Positions 15,100-24,987 of a stretch of 43,656 nucleotides of DNA are shown in pieces. The translations under genes were made by a program, and so were the position numbers. Under the pieces are notes generated by a model. It was not told where the DNA came from, did not search any database, and worked only from the letters and a program-made list of their open reading frames with translations. How positions within the stretch are numbered: the stretch's first letter is position 1; the number at the start of each line of letters is the position of its first letter. Origin of the DNA: Bacillus sp. MUM 116 (lineage in GTDB: Bacteria > Bacillota > Bacilli > Bacillales > Cytobacillaceae); contig NZ_MLYR01000078.1 of the NCBI RefSeq assembly GCF_001866655.1, positions 1 to 43,656 of the forward strand, written 5' to 3'.

Positions 15100-18000
15100 T
15101 TGAGTCTGACAACAAAAAAAATTAAAAAAGTTTTAGTAGCAAACCGTGGGGAAATTGCTATTCGGATTTTTCGGGCTTGTACTGAGTTAGATATCCGAAC
15201 AGTTGCAATTTACTCAAAAGAGGATACCGGTTCTTTTCATCGGTATAAAGCAGATGAAGCCTATTTAGTCGGGGAAGGAAAAAAGCCAATTGAGGCCTAC
15301 CTTGATATTGAAGGAATAATCGAAATTGCCAAGACACATGAGGTTGACGCTATTCACCCAGGCTATGGTTTTTTGTCAGAAAATGTAGAATTTGCGAAAC
15401 GTTGTGAAGACGAAGGTATCATTTTCATTGGACCTAAATCGGATCATTTACAAATGTTCGGCGATAAAGTGAAGGCACGCCACCAAGCAATTCAAGCCAA
15501 TATTCCGGTTATTCCCGGAAGTGACGGACCAATTTCCAGCATAGAGGAAGCTAGAGTGTTTGGAGATCTGCACGGATATCCTCTCATGATTAAGGCATCT
15601 CTTGGCGGCGGGGGTCGAGGAATGCGGATTGTACGAGATGAAGGCAGCTTAAAAGAATCGTATGATCGGGCAAAATCCGAGGCAAAAGCAGCGTTTGGAA
15701 ACGATGAAGTCTATATCGAAAAATTTGTGGAAAACCCCAAACATATTGAGGTACAGATATTAGGTGACCATGATGGAAAAATCGTTCATTTATATGAACG
15801 AGATTGTTCTGTACAACGCCGCCACCAAAAAGTGGTCGAAGTTGCGCCAAGCGTTTCATTACCTGAAGACTTGCGCCAAGTTATATGTGAAGCAGCTGTT
15901 CATTTAATGAAAAACGTTTCCTACCTAAACGCTGGAACAGTAGAGTTTCTTGTGACAGATAAAGAATTCTATTTTATTGAAGTTAATCCGCGGGTACAGG
16001 TTGAACATACGATAACCGAAATGATTACTGGTATTGATATTGTTCAATCACAAATATTAATTGCAGAAGGGTTTTCATTACATAGTAAAGAAGTGGGAAT
16101 TCCAAAGCAAGAAGATATTCAAGTGCATGGGTTTGCGATTCAATCACGAGTAACGACAGAAGATCCGTTGAACAATTTTATGCCCGATACGGGAAGGATA
16201 ATGGCCTACCGTTCAGGCGGAGGGTTTGGGGTACGTTTGGACGCAGGTAATGCCTTTCAGGGTGCGGTCATTACCCCTTATTATGACTCCCTTCTTGTAA
16301 AAGTAACAACATGGGCATTAACCTTTGATCAAGCTGCCGCGAAAATGGTTCGAAATTTAAGAGAATTCCGGATCCGAGGAATCCAAACCAACATTCCATT
16401 CCTTGAAAAAGTGGTGCAGCACGAGAAATTCCTCAAAGGTGACTATGACACATCGTTTATCGATTCAATACCGGAGCTGTTTGTTTTCCCAAAACGCAAA
16501 GACCGTGGGACAAAAATGCTTTCCTATATTGGAAACGTGACGGTAAATGGTTTTCCGGGAGTGGCTAAAAAGAAAAAGCCCCTTTTTGATAATCCAAGAT
16601 TGCCAAAAGTAAGTCAATCTGAACCGTTTCCAAATGGAACGAAACAAATTCTTGATGAAAAAGGTCCTGTTGGAGTTATGAACTGGATTAAAGAACAAAA
16701 TCAAGTATTATTGACCGATACAACATTCCGTGATGCCCATCAATCATTGTTGGCTACTCGAGTGCGTACGAGCGATTTAATGCGAATTGCCGAACCAACT
16801 GCCCGACTACTTCCGAATTTATTTTCAGTTGAAATGTGGGGTGGTGCAACATTTGATGTATCCTACCGTTTTTTAAAGGAGGATCCGTGGTTCCGCCTAT
16901 TGAAACTGCGTCAAGCAATGCCGAATACACTATTCCAAATGCTTCTTCGTGCATCCAACGCAGTTGGTTATAAAAATTATCCGGACAACGTAATCAAGGA
17001 ATTTGTAAAAAAGTCTGCGCAGGCAGGAATTGATGTCTTCCGCATTTTTGACAGTCTTAATTGGGTAAAGGGTATGGAACTTGCTATTGATTCTGTACGG
17101 GAAAATGGGAAAATCGCAGAAGCAGCTATGTGTTATACAGGTGATATCCTCGATCCGTCAAGAAGAAAATATGATTTACAATACTATAAAAATCTGGCTA
17201 AAGAACTGGAACAGTCCGGAGCGCATATTTTAGGAATTAAGGATATGGCTGGTTTGTTAAAACCCCAGGCAGCATATGACTTAATTTCTGCCTTAAAAGA
17301 AACTGTTGAAATTCCGATTCATTTACACACCCATGATACAAGCGGCAATGGTATTTTCACATACGCAAAGGCAATCGAAGCAGGTGTTGATATTGTTGAT
17401 GTAGCTGCAAGCTCAATGGCTGGATTAACATCACAGCCAAGTGCTAGCGCCCTTTACTATGCTTTAGACGGGCATAACCGGAAACCGCTCATGGATATTC
17501 ATGGTTTAGAACAAATTTCCCAATACTGGGAAGATGTCCGCCATTATTACGCCGATTTTGAAAGTGGCATGAATGCTCCACATACTGAAGTATATGTTCA
17601 TGAAATGCCAGGCGGTCAATACAGTAACCTGCAACAACAAGCAAAAGCGGTAGGTTTAGGCGATCGCTGGGAACAAGTGAAAGAAATGTATTCATGCGTA
17701 AATCAGATGTTTGGAGATATTGTAAAAGTAACACCATCTTCAAAGGTTGTTGGAGATATGGCTCTTTATATGGTACAAAACAATTTGTCGGAAAAAGATA
17801 TTTTTGAACGCGGTGCGACACTTGATTTTCCGGACTCGGTTGTCGAATTATTTGAAGGTTATCTGGGACAGCCACACGGGGGTTTTCCACTTGAACTTCA
17901 ACGCATTATTTTAAAAGACAAGGAATCTATAAAAGTTCGCCCTGGTGAACTCCTGGAACCTGTGGACTTTCAGGAAATTAAAGAAACCCTTTACCGTTCA

Positions 18001-18549
18001 TTAAACCGCCCTGTCACAAGCCATGATGTGATTGCCTATGCCCTATATCCAAAGGTGTTCATGGAATACCATCAAACGGTCGAAACATACGGAGATATTT
18101 CCGTTCTTGATACGCCAACATTCTTATACGGAATGCGTTTAGGAGAACAAATCGAGGTAGAAATTGAAAAAGGGAAAACCCTTATTGTCAAACTCGTTTC
18201 CATTGGCGAAGCGAGAGCGGATGGAACACGTGTGCTTTATTTTGAATTAAATGGTCAAACGCGCGAGGTACTAATTAAAGACGAAAATATTAAAACGACT
18301 GTGCAAGCAAGATTAAAAGCAGATCCCGGTAACCAAAGCCAGATCGGTGCATCTATGCCAGGAACGGTGCTGAAACTTCTTGTTGAAAAGGGCCAAACTG
18401 TTTCAAAAGGTGATCATCTCATGATTACGGAGGCCATGAAAATGGAAACAACCATTCAAGCACCATTTAGCGGTACGCTTAAAGAAATTTATATAAATAA
18501 TAATGATACCATTGAGCCTGGTGATTTATTGATAGAATTATCAAATTAA
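15100..18549 (+). CDS. pycA: Pyruvate carboxylase
   Basis: A 1149-residue single-chain pyruvate carboxylase that makes oxaloacetate from pyruvate, bicarbonate and ATP. The biotin carboxylase domain (residues about 8-460) carries KASLGGGGRGMRIV and EVNPRVQVEHT. The carboxyltransferase domain (about 535-800) opens LLTDTTFRDAHQSLLATRVR. The C-terminal biotinyl domain holds EAMKMET with biotinylated Lys1114. The start is TTG 15100 with AAAGGA ten bases upstream; the length fits the family. It is usually a housekeeping gene near ctaA. Here it lies between a LysR regulator and an MFS transporter, each with its own spacing, and ends in a strong terminator. Confidence 0.98.
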   Translation: MSLTTKKIKKVLVANRGEIAIRIFRACTELDIRTVAIYSKEDTGSFHRYKADEAYLVGEGKKPIEAYLDIEGIIEIAKTHEVDAIHPGYGFLSENVEFAKRCEDEGIIFIGPKSDHLQMFGDKVKARHQAIQANIPVIPGSDGPISSIEEARVFGDLHGYPLMIKASLGGGGRGMRIVRDEGSLKESYDRAKSEAKAAFGNDEVYIEKFVENPKHIEVQILGDHDGKIVHLYERDCSVQRRHQKVVEVAPSVSLPEDLRQVICEAAVHLMKNVSYLNAGTVEFLVTDKEFYFIEVNPRVQVEHTITEMITGIDIVQSQILIAEGFSLHSKEVGIPKQEDIQVHGFAIQSRVTTEDPLNNFMPDTGRIMAYRSGGGFGVRLDAGNAFQGAVITPYYDSLLVKVTTWALTFDQAAAKMVRNLREFRIRGIQTNIPFLEKVVQHEKFLKGDYDTSFIDSIPELFVFPKRKDRGTKMLSYIGNVTVNGFPGVAKKKKPLFDNPRLPKVSQSEPFPNGTKQILDEKGPVGVMNWIKEQNQVLLTDTTFRDAHQSLLATRVRTSDLMRIAEPTARLLPNLFSVEMWGGATFDVSYRFLKEDPWFRLLKLRQAMPNTLFQMLLRASNAVGYKNYPDNVIKEFVKKSAQAGIDVFRIFDSLNWVKGMELAIDSVRENGKIAEAAMCYTGDILDPSRRKYDLQYYKNLAKELEQSGAHILGIKDMAGLLKPQAAYDLISALKETVEIPIHLHTHDTSGNGIFTYAKAIEAGVDIVDVAASSMAGLTSQPSASALYYALDGHNRKPLMDIHGLEQISQYWEDVRHYYADFESGMNAPHTEVYVHEMPGGQYSNLQQQAKAVGLGDRWEQVKEMYSCVNQMFGDIVKVTPSSKVVGDMALYMVQNNLSEKDIFERGATLDFPDSVVELFEGYLGQPHGGFPLELQRIILKDKESIKVRPGELLEPVDFQEIKETLYRSLNRPVTSHDVIAYALYPKVFMEYHQTVETYGDISVLDTPTFLYGMRLGEQIEVEIEKGKTLIVKLVSIGEARADGTRVLYFELNGQTREVLIKDENIKTTVQARLKADPGNQSQIGASMPGTVLKLLVEKGQTVSKGDHLMITEAMKMETTIQAPFSGTLKEIYINNNDTIEPGDLLIELSN

Positions 18550-18554
18550 GCTCG

Positions 18555-18594
18555 GAAAAAATCTCCTATCACATCGATAGGAGATTTTTTTTTT
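18555..18594 (+). terminator. Terminator of pyruvate carboxylase gene
   Basis: AAATCTCCTATC and GATAGGAGATTT pair perfectly around a 5-nt loop and lead into a run of T residues. Confidence 0.95.
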
Positions 18595-18617
18595 GCACTC
18601 AATATAATTAATAACTT

Positions 18618-18660
18618 ATATGCATGAATTTTATGCATATTAACAATTAGAAGTTAATTA
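18618..18660 (+). promoter_or_regulatory. LysR-type inverted repeat upstream of MFS gene
   Basis: ATATGCAT and ATGCATAT (18618-18640) form a perfect 8-bp inverted repeat with a 7-bp gap. The T-N11-A layout suits LysR boxes. It is followed by TTAACAATTAGAAGTTAATT (18641-18660), near-identical to the string in front of the LysR gene at 13953. Co-regulation by that LysR protein is inferred. Confidence 0.55.
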
Positions 18661-18727
18661 AAAAAGAGAGTATACTGTTTTATACAAAGCTAAGTATTTA
18701 TTTAAAATAAAGGAGTATCAATTAGAA

Positions 18728-19954
18728 ATGAGTTATATTCAACGTGGGACACGCAGATTTAAAATGGTTAATTTATCCTTATTTGCTGGTGGCTTTAGCA
18801 CCTTTGCCATTCTTTGGGGCACGCAGCCATTACTACCGGATATTTCAAGAGAATTCCACGTTTCTCCAGCGGTTTCAAGTTTAAGTCTGTCAGCAACAAC
18901 AATTGCTTTATCCATTAGTCTCTTAATCGCCGGGTCTTTATCCGAGGTATTTGGCCGTAAATCGGTTATGACAATCTCTTTAATTGCATCGTCGATTCTT
19001 GCACTCATAACTGCATTTACTCCAAATTTTCATTTATTGCTCTTAAGCAGAATCATCCAAGGAATTTCGCTTGCCGGGTTACCTGCCGTGGCAATGGCAT
19101 ATTTGGGTGAAGAAATCGAACCAAAAAGTTTAGGGATGGCGATGGGTTTATACATCAGCGGGAACTCCATCGGCGGGATGGCAGGCAGGATTATCAGCGG
19201 AGTTTTAACAGATTATTTTAGTTGGCATATTGCTTTAATAGGGATTGGAATCATTAGTTTACTGGCAAGTGCTGTTTTTATGTTGTTTTTACCTAAATCG
19301 ACTCATTTTGAGCCGCAGAAATTTGCCATGAAACCACTCGTTAAATCATTGTTTAGCCAATTTAAAGAACCCGGCCTCATTTATCTATTTATTATTGGAT
19401 TTTTATTAATGGGAGGTTTTGTTTCTTTATATAACTATATTGGTTTTCAGTTAATCAAACCGCCCTATTCATTGAGTCAAACCTTGGTTGGATTTATTTT
19501 TATCGTATATATCGTTGGAACCTTTAGTTCAACGTGGATGGGAATGCTGGCTGATCAACATGGTAAAAGAAAAATTTTACAGTTATCTCTGTTTATTTTA
19601 TTAATCGGGGTCTGTATCACCTTAAATGCCAATTTATGGGTAAAGATTTTAGGAATCGCTGTTTTTACTTTTGGCTTTTTTGCCGGTCATTCAATTGCAA
19701 GCGGATGGGTTGGAAAAGTGGCTACTCATGATAAAGCACAGGCAGCATCATTATATTTATTTTTCTATTATGCCGGTTCAAGTATTGGTGGAACTGTAAG
19801 CGGGATATTTTATAGTGATTTCGGCTGGCCGGGAGTAGTCACCATGATTATCGCCCTTGCATTGATTTCGATAGTGGTATCCATTCGTTTGGGGAATACA
19901 GGAAAAAATAAATTAAGGGTATCTTCTCATAAAAAGTTAATAAAAAGCAACTAA
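18728..19954 (+). CDS. MFS transporter (YybF/YgaY-like)
   Basis: A 408-residue major facilitator with 12 predicted helices. The loop 2-3 signature appears as LSEVFGRKSVMTIS near residue 77, and its repeat as LADQHGKRKILQLS near residue 278. A start LSATTIALSISLLIAGSLSE is typical of drug/arabinose-efflux-like members. The ATG follows a GGAGTATCAATTAGAA leader. The LysR-box-like region upstream and similarity to the B. subtilis yybE-yybF pair suggest an inducible exporter; the substrate is unknown. Confidence 0.88.
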   Translation: MSYIQRGTRRFKMVNLSLFAGGFSTFAILWGTQPLLPDISREFHVSPAVSSLSLSATTIALSISLLIAGSLSEVFGRKSVMTISLIASSILALITAFTPNFHLLLLSRIIQGISLAGLPAVAMAYLGEEIEPKSLGMAMGLYISGNSIGGMAGRIISGVLTDYFSWHIALIGIGIISLLASAVFMLFLPKSTHFEPQKFAMKPLVKSLFSQFKEPGLIYLFIIGFLLMGGFVSLYNYIGFQLIKPPYSLSQTLVGFIFIVYIVGTFSSTWMGMLADQHGKRKILQLSLFILLIGVCITLNANLWVKILGIAVFTFGFFAGHSIASGWVGKVATHDKAQAASLYLFFYYAGSSIGGTVSGIFYSDFGWPGVVTMIIALALISIVVSIRLGNTGKNKLRVSSHKKLIKSN

Positions 19955-19959
19955 AATAG

Positions 19960-19990
19960 CGGGCAAATCCTATTGGTTTTGCCCGTTTTC
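19960..19990. terminator. Terminator, MFS gene
   Basis: CGGGCAAA and TTTGCCCG pair around a 10-nt loop and are followed by TTTTC on the plus strand. It lies between convergent genes. Confidence 0.8.
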
Positions 19991-19996
19991 ATTGTC

Positions 19997-22276
19997 TTAA
20001 ATAACCGTAAATTTCCTCCATTCTTTTGGTAAAAGCACTTGGTACTGCCGCTGTAAAAAACGGTCATCGATAAGAACAATCGTTCCATGATCTTCCTCAG
20101 AACGAATTAACCTGCCGCCAGCCTGCAATACCTTGTTCATACCGGGAAACAAGTAGGCGTATTCATAACCGTTCTTCTTTTTATTAGAAAAATGCTCCAT
20201 CATCTGATTTCTCTCAAAACATAATTGCGGAAGCCCCACTCCTAACACCACTACACCATTCAAACGGTCCCCTATTAAATCGACACCTTCGGAAAAAACT
20301 CCGCCTAAAACAGCAAAGCCGATTATAGTTGCCTGTTGATTTGGCTGAAATGCCCCTAGGAAAGCATCTCTTTCTGCTTCATTCATTCCAGTAGTTTGGA
20401 GAAGTGTCTTTGTTTCTTCGTTCATTTCATTAAATCGTTCATAGACTGCAAGCATGTACTGATAGGACGGGAAAAAAATCAGATAGTTGCCCGGCCGTTT
20501 ATTGAGCAATGATTGAAGCATCTTTACAATGGTCTCCTTAGTCTGATCGCGATCACGATATCTGGTTGACAAAGGTTTTATGAAAACATCGACCTGTTCC
20601 TCTGAAAATGGCGATGGAAGCGAAAGGCAATAGTCGTCCTCCCCGCCACCGAGGATATCCTGATAATAAGGCATTGGCAATAGCGTTGCAGAGAAAAATA
20701 CTTTTGAGCGATACCCCTTTCCCATCTGTTTTAATAGCTTCGACGGGTCTATACAAAATAATTTGACGGAAAGATCATTTCTATTTTTTTCACCATAAAT
20801 CAAATAATGTTCGTCCAGTAATTCAACGATTTTTAAGAAATTAAGAATCTTAAAGTAAGTTTCCAATAAAGTTTGGCTGCCAATGGAAAGTAAAAGAGCT
20901 TGCTCGGCAGCTTTTTCAAATAGATGAAGCTGTTCAATAAATTGTGAATCCAATTCCTTTATGACGAACTCATTTTGATCAGGGTAATCCTTTTTTAAAA
21001 TAATAAATGTTGAATTTATTTTTGTTACTGCATCATAAATCGCTTTGTCTTTACCTTTGAATTCTTTCTTCAGCTGGAGAAAGGATTCTTTACTGATGGT
21101 GGCAGAGAACATTTCTCGGCCACGATCTACTAGGTTATGGGCTTCATCGATTAGTAACCCCGTTACCTTTTTCTGTTCTTCAAAAAGGCGTTTTAGAGAG
21201 ACACGCGGGTCAAAAATATAATTGTAATCGCAAATAATGACATCAACGGCATAGGCAAGGTCAATTGAAAATTCAAATGGACAAACTGAATGCTTTCGGG
21301 CGTAGAATTCGATGACCTCCCGAGTCAGACTTTCCTCATTTGCTAGGATATCAAGAACGGCATCATTAATTCGATCATAGAATCCACCCGCAAATTCACA
21401 ATAATCCTTTTGACAATTAGTTTCATCCTTAAAACACACCTTGTCTTTTGCCGTTATCGTAACCGACTTGATACAGGCACCACAGTTTCGCATACGCTCT
21501 AATGCTTCTTCTGCTGTTGTTTGTGTAGTTGTCTTAGCTGTCAGATAAAAAAACTTTGATAGATGTCCTTCGCCAATTGCTTTTATGGCTGGGAAAAGTG
21601 TTGAAATGGTTTTCCCAATTCCTGTTGGTGCATTTACAAATAAAGTTTTCTTCTCAGAAATTGTTTTATAGACAGCACCGGCCAATTTCCGCTGGCCTTC
21701 GCGATAAGTTTCAAATGGGAAAGGTAATTCCTTGCTGCTTTGATTTCGTTTGTTTAAATGGTCATGACAGAGTATTGCATAAGGAGCAAAGCCCTTTACG
21801 AGCTCTCTCACAAATGTCTCAAGTATAGATAAACTTAATTTCTTTTTAAAATATCTTTTCGCTTCGGATTCAACATGGACATAAGTTAATTGAACGGATA
21901 TTTCCTGTAAGCCACGATCTTTTGCATAGATATAAGCATACATTTTCGCTTGTGCCCAGTGGACGGGATAGCCATCCCCTGCGATTTGGACCAACGGCTG
22001 TTTAGAAGACTTAATTTCGTCTATAATGACTTCATCATCGCGGAACAAAAGCCCATCACATCTGCCATCAATGATGAATAGTAGGTTTTCAAAAGGGTAT
22101 TCCGCGCGCAGATACACTTCCTTTTGATCTTCCTCTTGATAGGTTTTCTGGATTTTTTGATGGGCTCTTGTTCCATCTAATAGAGTGGTTTGGGATCGAA
22201 AACGGTTATCGATACTTCCGCTACTAAAAACGTATTCAACTAAGGAACGCACTGAAATTTGAACTTCATACGACAA
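19997..22276 (-). CDS. XPD/DinG-type helicase with N-terminal RecB/Cas4-like nuclease domain
   Basis: A 759-residue SF2 helicase. Residues about 1-175 show a PD-(D/E)XK nuclease set: GTRAHQKIQ, GRCDG (metal Asp), IIDEIKSS (E-x-K) and QAKMYAYIYA (Q-x3-Y). Then come Walker A NAPTGIGKT near residue 219, four cysteines in the CGACIKSV - KVCFKDETNCQKDYC stretch like the XPD iron-sulfur site, DEAH in LLIDEAHNLV, and the C-terminal GVFSEGVDLIGDRL. It should bind single-stranded DNA, unwind and cut. The start is TTG 22276 with GGTGA upstream. Solo gene; a DNA repair or flap-processing role is inferred. Confidence 0.9.
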   Translation of the reverse strand: MSYEVQISVRSLVEYVFSSGSIDNRFRSQTTLLDGTRAHQKIQKTYQEEDQKEVYLRAEYPFENLLFIIDGRCDGLLFRDDEVIIDEIKSSKQPLVQIAGDGYPVHWAQAKMYAYIYAKDRGLQEISVQLTYVHVESEAKRYFKKKLSLSILETFVRELVKGFAPYAILCHDHLNKRNQSSKELPFPFETYREGQRKLAGAVYKTISEKKTLFVNAPTGIGKTISTLFPAIKAIGEGHLSKFFYLTAKTTTQTTAEEALERMRNCGACIKSVTITAKDKVCFKDETNCQKDYCEFAGGFYDRINDAVLDILANEESLTREVIEFYARKHSVCPFEFSIDLAYAVDVIICDYNYIFDPRVSLKRLFEEQKKVTGLLIDEAHNLVDRGREMFSATISKESFLQLKKEFKGKDKAIYDAVTKINSTFIILKKDYPDQNEFVIKELDSQFIEQLHLFEKAAEQALLLSIGSQTLLETYFKILNFLKIVELLDEHYLIYGEKNRNDLSVKLFCIDPSKLLKQMGKGYRSKVFFSATLLPMPYYQDILGGGEDDYCLSLPSPFSEEQVDVFIKPLSTRYRDRDQTKETIVKMLQSLLNKRPGNYLIFFPSYQYMLAVYERFNEMNEETKTLLQTTGMNEAERDAFLGAFQPNQQATIIGFAVLGGVFSEGVDLIGDRLNGVVVLGVGLPQLCFERNQMMEHFSNKKKNGYEYAYLFPGMNKVLQAGGRLIRSEEDHGTIVLIDDRFLQRQYQVLLPKEWRKFTVI

Positions 22277-22411
22277 AAAATCACCAGCTTACCGATTAGG
22301 GAATGTATGTTTGTATTGATTATAGCAAATTTTGATATGTTCAACTAGTTTCATCCCGGCAGAAGCTGCATTTTTTGTGTAAAAATGCAATTTTCTAGCT
22401 TAGTATAGTAG

Positions 22412-22495
22412 TTTATTTGCGAATAGAACCAATTTATTTGCGAATTACAACAATTTATTTGCATATTGGACCAGTTTATTTGCGAATCAAAAAAT
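22412..22495. repeat. Four tandem copies of a 21-bp repeat
   Basis: Four consecutive units begin at 22412, 22433, 22454 and 22475. All start TTTATTTGC; units 1, 2 and 4 continue GAAT, unit 3 ATAT, and each ends in a variable A-rich segment such as AGAACCAA or TACAACAA. The array fills the gap between the helicase start and proA stop. A lone related string occurs at 26678-26690 (TTTATTTGCCAAT). The 21-bp period equals two DNA turns, so stacked protein binding is possible. I see no ORF or hairpin in it. Confidence 0.9.
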
Positions 22496-22515
22496 TATCT
22501 TCCAAGTACTCATTT

Positions 22516-23757
22516 TTAAACACGAACTTGGCCCGTTCCCAATACCAACGCTTTCGTTGTCGTTATAGCCTTCAGTCCCATCGGACCGCGAGCATGCAGT
22601 TTTTGTGTACTGATACCTATTTCCGCACCGTAACCAAACTGTTCCCCATCGGTAAAACGAGTCGAAGCATTATGGTACAAAACAGCTGCATCCACTTGTT
22701 TGAAAAATAATCCAACATTTTCAGTGTTTTCGCTAATGATTGCTTCTGAATGCTTTGTTCCATACCGATCAATATGGTCGATTGCTTCTGCCACATCCTT
22801 GACCAATTTTATGGCCAAAACAGGCGCTAAAAATTCAGTTCCCCAATCCACATCTACAGCCTCTTTGACAAACGAATATTCGCCGCATAAACGCTCATCT
22901 CCACGTAATTCAACACCCTTTTCATGTAAAACGTTCAAAAGCTCGGAAACAAATGGCCATTTTTCATGTATCAACAGCGATTCTGCCGCATTGCAAACAG
23001 ATGGGCGGTGCAGCTTGGCATTTACTGCAATCTCTACTGCCATTTTTTCTTGTGCCGTTTCATCAACCAACACATGGCAGTTGCCTACGCCCGTTTCAAG
23101 GACAGGAACGGTTGCATTATGAATGACCGATTGAATTAATCCAGCCCCTCCGCGTGGAATCAGTACATCAAGATATTGATTTAGCTTGAACATTTGTGCA
23201 GCCATTTCTCTGCTTGTGTCCTCCAACAACTGCACCGCATCTGACGGAATTTTGGAACCAGCAAGTGCCCTTTGCATGACTTCAACTAGAGCTTTATTAG
23301 AATTCAGTGCAGAAGAACTTCCCCGTAACAACACGGCATTTCCTGCTTTTAAACATAGACTTCCAGCATCAACCGTCACGTTAGGTCTTGCTTCATATAC
23401 CATACCGACGACACCAAGCGGCACCCGAACGGTCCTAATCTGCAAGCCGTTTGGGCGCTCCCATGATTCAATCGTTTCTCCAATCGGATCCTCTAACTCT
23501 ATTAGCTGACGAATCCCATCCACAATCCCGTCAATGCGATCTCTTGTCAAAAGCAAGCGGTCCAATAATGATTCTGAAAGACCTTTTTTGCGACCAGCTT
23601 CGATATCTTTTGCATTCTCTTCTAAAATCCAATCTTTTTCGTTTAGTAAACAGTCCGCCATTCTCCCCAAAGAAGCGTTTTTATCCTCAGACGACAGCCC
23701 CCCTAAGACTTTTGCTGCATTTTTTAGTTTGATTGCTTTTTCAATTAGTTCACTCAT
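22516..23757 (-). CDS. proA: Glutamate-5-semialdehyde dehydrogenase (gamma-glutamyl phosphate reductase)
   Basis: A 413-residue ProA, the NADPH-dependent second enzyme of proline synthesis, reducing gamma-glutamyl phosphate. Diagnostic blocks are [20 protein letters not shown] near residue 110, [11 protein letters not shown], the catalytic Cys in [13 protein letters not shown], and the C-terminal [17 protein letters not shown] 23757 overlaps the proB stop in an ATGA junction, with GGAGG upstream, so the two are translationally coupled. No clear terminator follows; the 21-bp repeats lie directly downstream. Confidence 0.97.
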   Translation of the reverse strand: MSELIEKAIKLKNAAKVLGGLSSEDKNASLGRMADCLLNEKDWILEENAKDIEAGRKKGLSESLLDRLLLTRDRIDGIVDGIRQLIELEDPIGETIESWERPNGLQIRTVRVPLGVVGMVYEARPNVTVDAGSLCLKAGNAVLLRGSSSALNSNKALVEVMQRALAGSKIPSDAVQLLEDTSREMAAQMFKLNQYLDVLIPRGGAGLIQSVIHNATVPVLETGVGNCHVLVDETAQEKMAVEIAVNAKLHRPSVCNAAESLLIHEKWPFVSELLNVLHEKGVELRGDERLCGEYSFVKEAVDVDWGTEFLAPVLAIKLVKDVAEAIDHIDRYGTKHSEAIISENTENVGLFFKQVDAAVLYHNASTRFTDGEQFGYGAEIGISTQKLHARGPMGLKAITTTKALVLGTGQVRV

Positions 23758-24878
23758 ACTTCCGCTTCCTCCTTTAAAATCGCCACCCAATTATCACGAT
23801 GGATAACTTCCGCCCTTTGATTAATAGAAAAATTCTTCGAATAATCACCAGATAATCCTTTTACTTTTTGTAAAACTTCAGAAGAATAATAGATTTGCCC
23901 TTTACCGATGGTTTTCCCTTTAGCGTTTCGGACAATGACAACATCAAAGGGGTTAAATTTACCTATCACCTTAGTCACACCAACAGGAAGAAGGCTTTTT
24001 CCAAGTTGTACAATAGCTTTTTCTGCTCCTTCATCGATTTCAATCGCACCGCTGACAGGTGAATGATAAGCAATCCACTGCTTTCTCATTTGCATTTGCG
24101 TTTGGAAAGGACCGCCAATATAGGTTCCATTGCCTTTTCCTTCTAAAATATCGACAAGCTTCTCTTTTCCTTTGCCAGTTCCTACAAATACACTGACTCC
24201 GAGGGAAAGGGCTTTTTTCGCGGCCAGCAGTTTTGATTTCATTCCGCCTGTTCCCACTGATGATCCAGAATCACCTGCCACTCCAAGAAGTTCATCTGAG
24301 ACTTCCGCAATAAAATGATATTTTTTGGCATCCTTTGATTGCTTCGGATTCCCGTCATATAGACCATCAACATCGGTTAAAATCATTAAAGCATTTGCAT
24401 GTAAAAATCCGCTGACCAGCGCTGATAACATGTCATTGTCACCAAATGTTAATTCCTCAATGGAAACCGAATCATTTTCATTGATGATTGGCACAGCACC
24501 TCTTTGCAGTAGTTCATGGATGGTTGAAAAAAGATTGTGGAACCGTTCTTGGCTGTAAAAATCTTCACGAGTGATGAGAATTTGTGCTGGGATTATCTTT
24601 AACTCTTGAAATAGTAAATGATAATTCTGCATTAATAACCCTTGCCCGACAGCAGCAGAAGCCTGTTTTCCTGCTGTATTTTTCGGACGGACCGGATATC
24701 CGAGTGAGGAAAATCCAGCCGCAACGGCTCCCGATGATATAAGAATCACGTCATGGCCTTGTTCTTTTAATAGGGCCAATGCATGTACATGATCGTACAT
24801 TTTTTCTTTTGAAATGACCCCGGAAGCATCAGTTAACGAACTGCTTCCGATTTTCACAACGACTAGTTGTTTTTTCAT
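23754..24878 (-). CDS. proB: Glutamate 5-kinase
   Basis: A 374-residue ProB, the ATP-dependent first enzyme of proline synthesis. The kinase domain has [11 protein letters not shown] at the start, [27 protein letters not shown] and [12 protein letters not shown]; a C-terminal PUA domain (from residue about 275) includes [16 protein letters not shown]. The right start is ATG 24878, with AAAGGAGGG upstream. The open frame runs on to 24944, but that stretch is read out of an inserted repeat element and is not native. It is controlled by the proline T-box and coupled to proA. Confidence 0.97.
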   Translation of the reverse strand: MKKQLVVVKIGSSSLTDASGVISKEKMYDHVHALALLKEQGHDVILISSGAVAAGFSSLGYPVRPKNTAGKQASAAVGQGLLMQNYHLLFQELKIIPAQILITREDFYSQERFHNLFSTIHELLQRGAVPIINENDSVSIEELTFGDNDMLSALVSGFLHANALMILTDVDGLYDGNPKQSKDAKKYHFIAEVSDELLGVAGDSGSSVGTGGMKSKLLAAKKALSLGVSVFVGTGKGKEKLVDILEGKGNGTYIGGPFQTQMQMRKQWIAYHSPVSGAIEIDEGAEKAIVQLGKSLLPVGVTKVIGKFNPFDVVIVRNAKGKTIGKGQIYYSSEVLQKVKGLSGDYSKNFSINQRAEVIHRDNWVAILKEEAEV

Positions 24879-24908
24879 ACCTGTTAGACCCTCCTTTTTA
24901 AAATAAAA

Positions 24909-24984
24909 GGCTGTGTTAAACTTGTTTGTTGATTTCCGCTCCAATCAACAGGGTTAAAAAATCAAAATGTCCTTTAACACAGCC
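24909..24984. mobile_element. MITE-like element, short copy (76 bp) in proBA leader
   Basis: Perfect 12-bp terminal inverted repeats, GGCTGTGTTAAA and TTTAACACAGCC, are flanked by direct repeats AAATAAAA (24901-24908 and 24985-24992), an 8-bp target duplication. The interior carries the same GTTGATTTCCGCTCCAATCA string as the 183-bp copy but lacks its 107-bp GC-rich core. It sits between the T-box terminator T-run and the proB ribosome site, so it lengthens the transcribed leader without breaking the T-box. Confidence 0.8.
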
Positions 24985-24987
24985 AAA

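Noticed and set aside
22412..22495. Possible CRISPR array
   Set aside because: Units are directly tandem with no equal-length unique spacers, and no cas genes are present.
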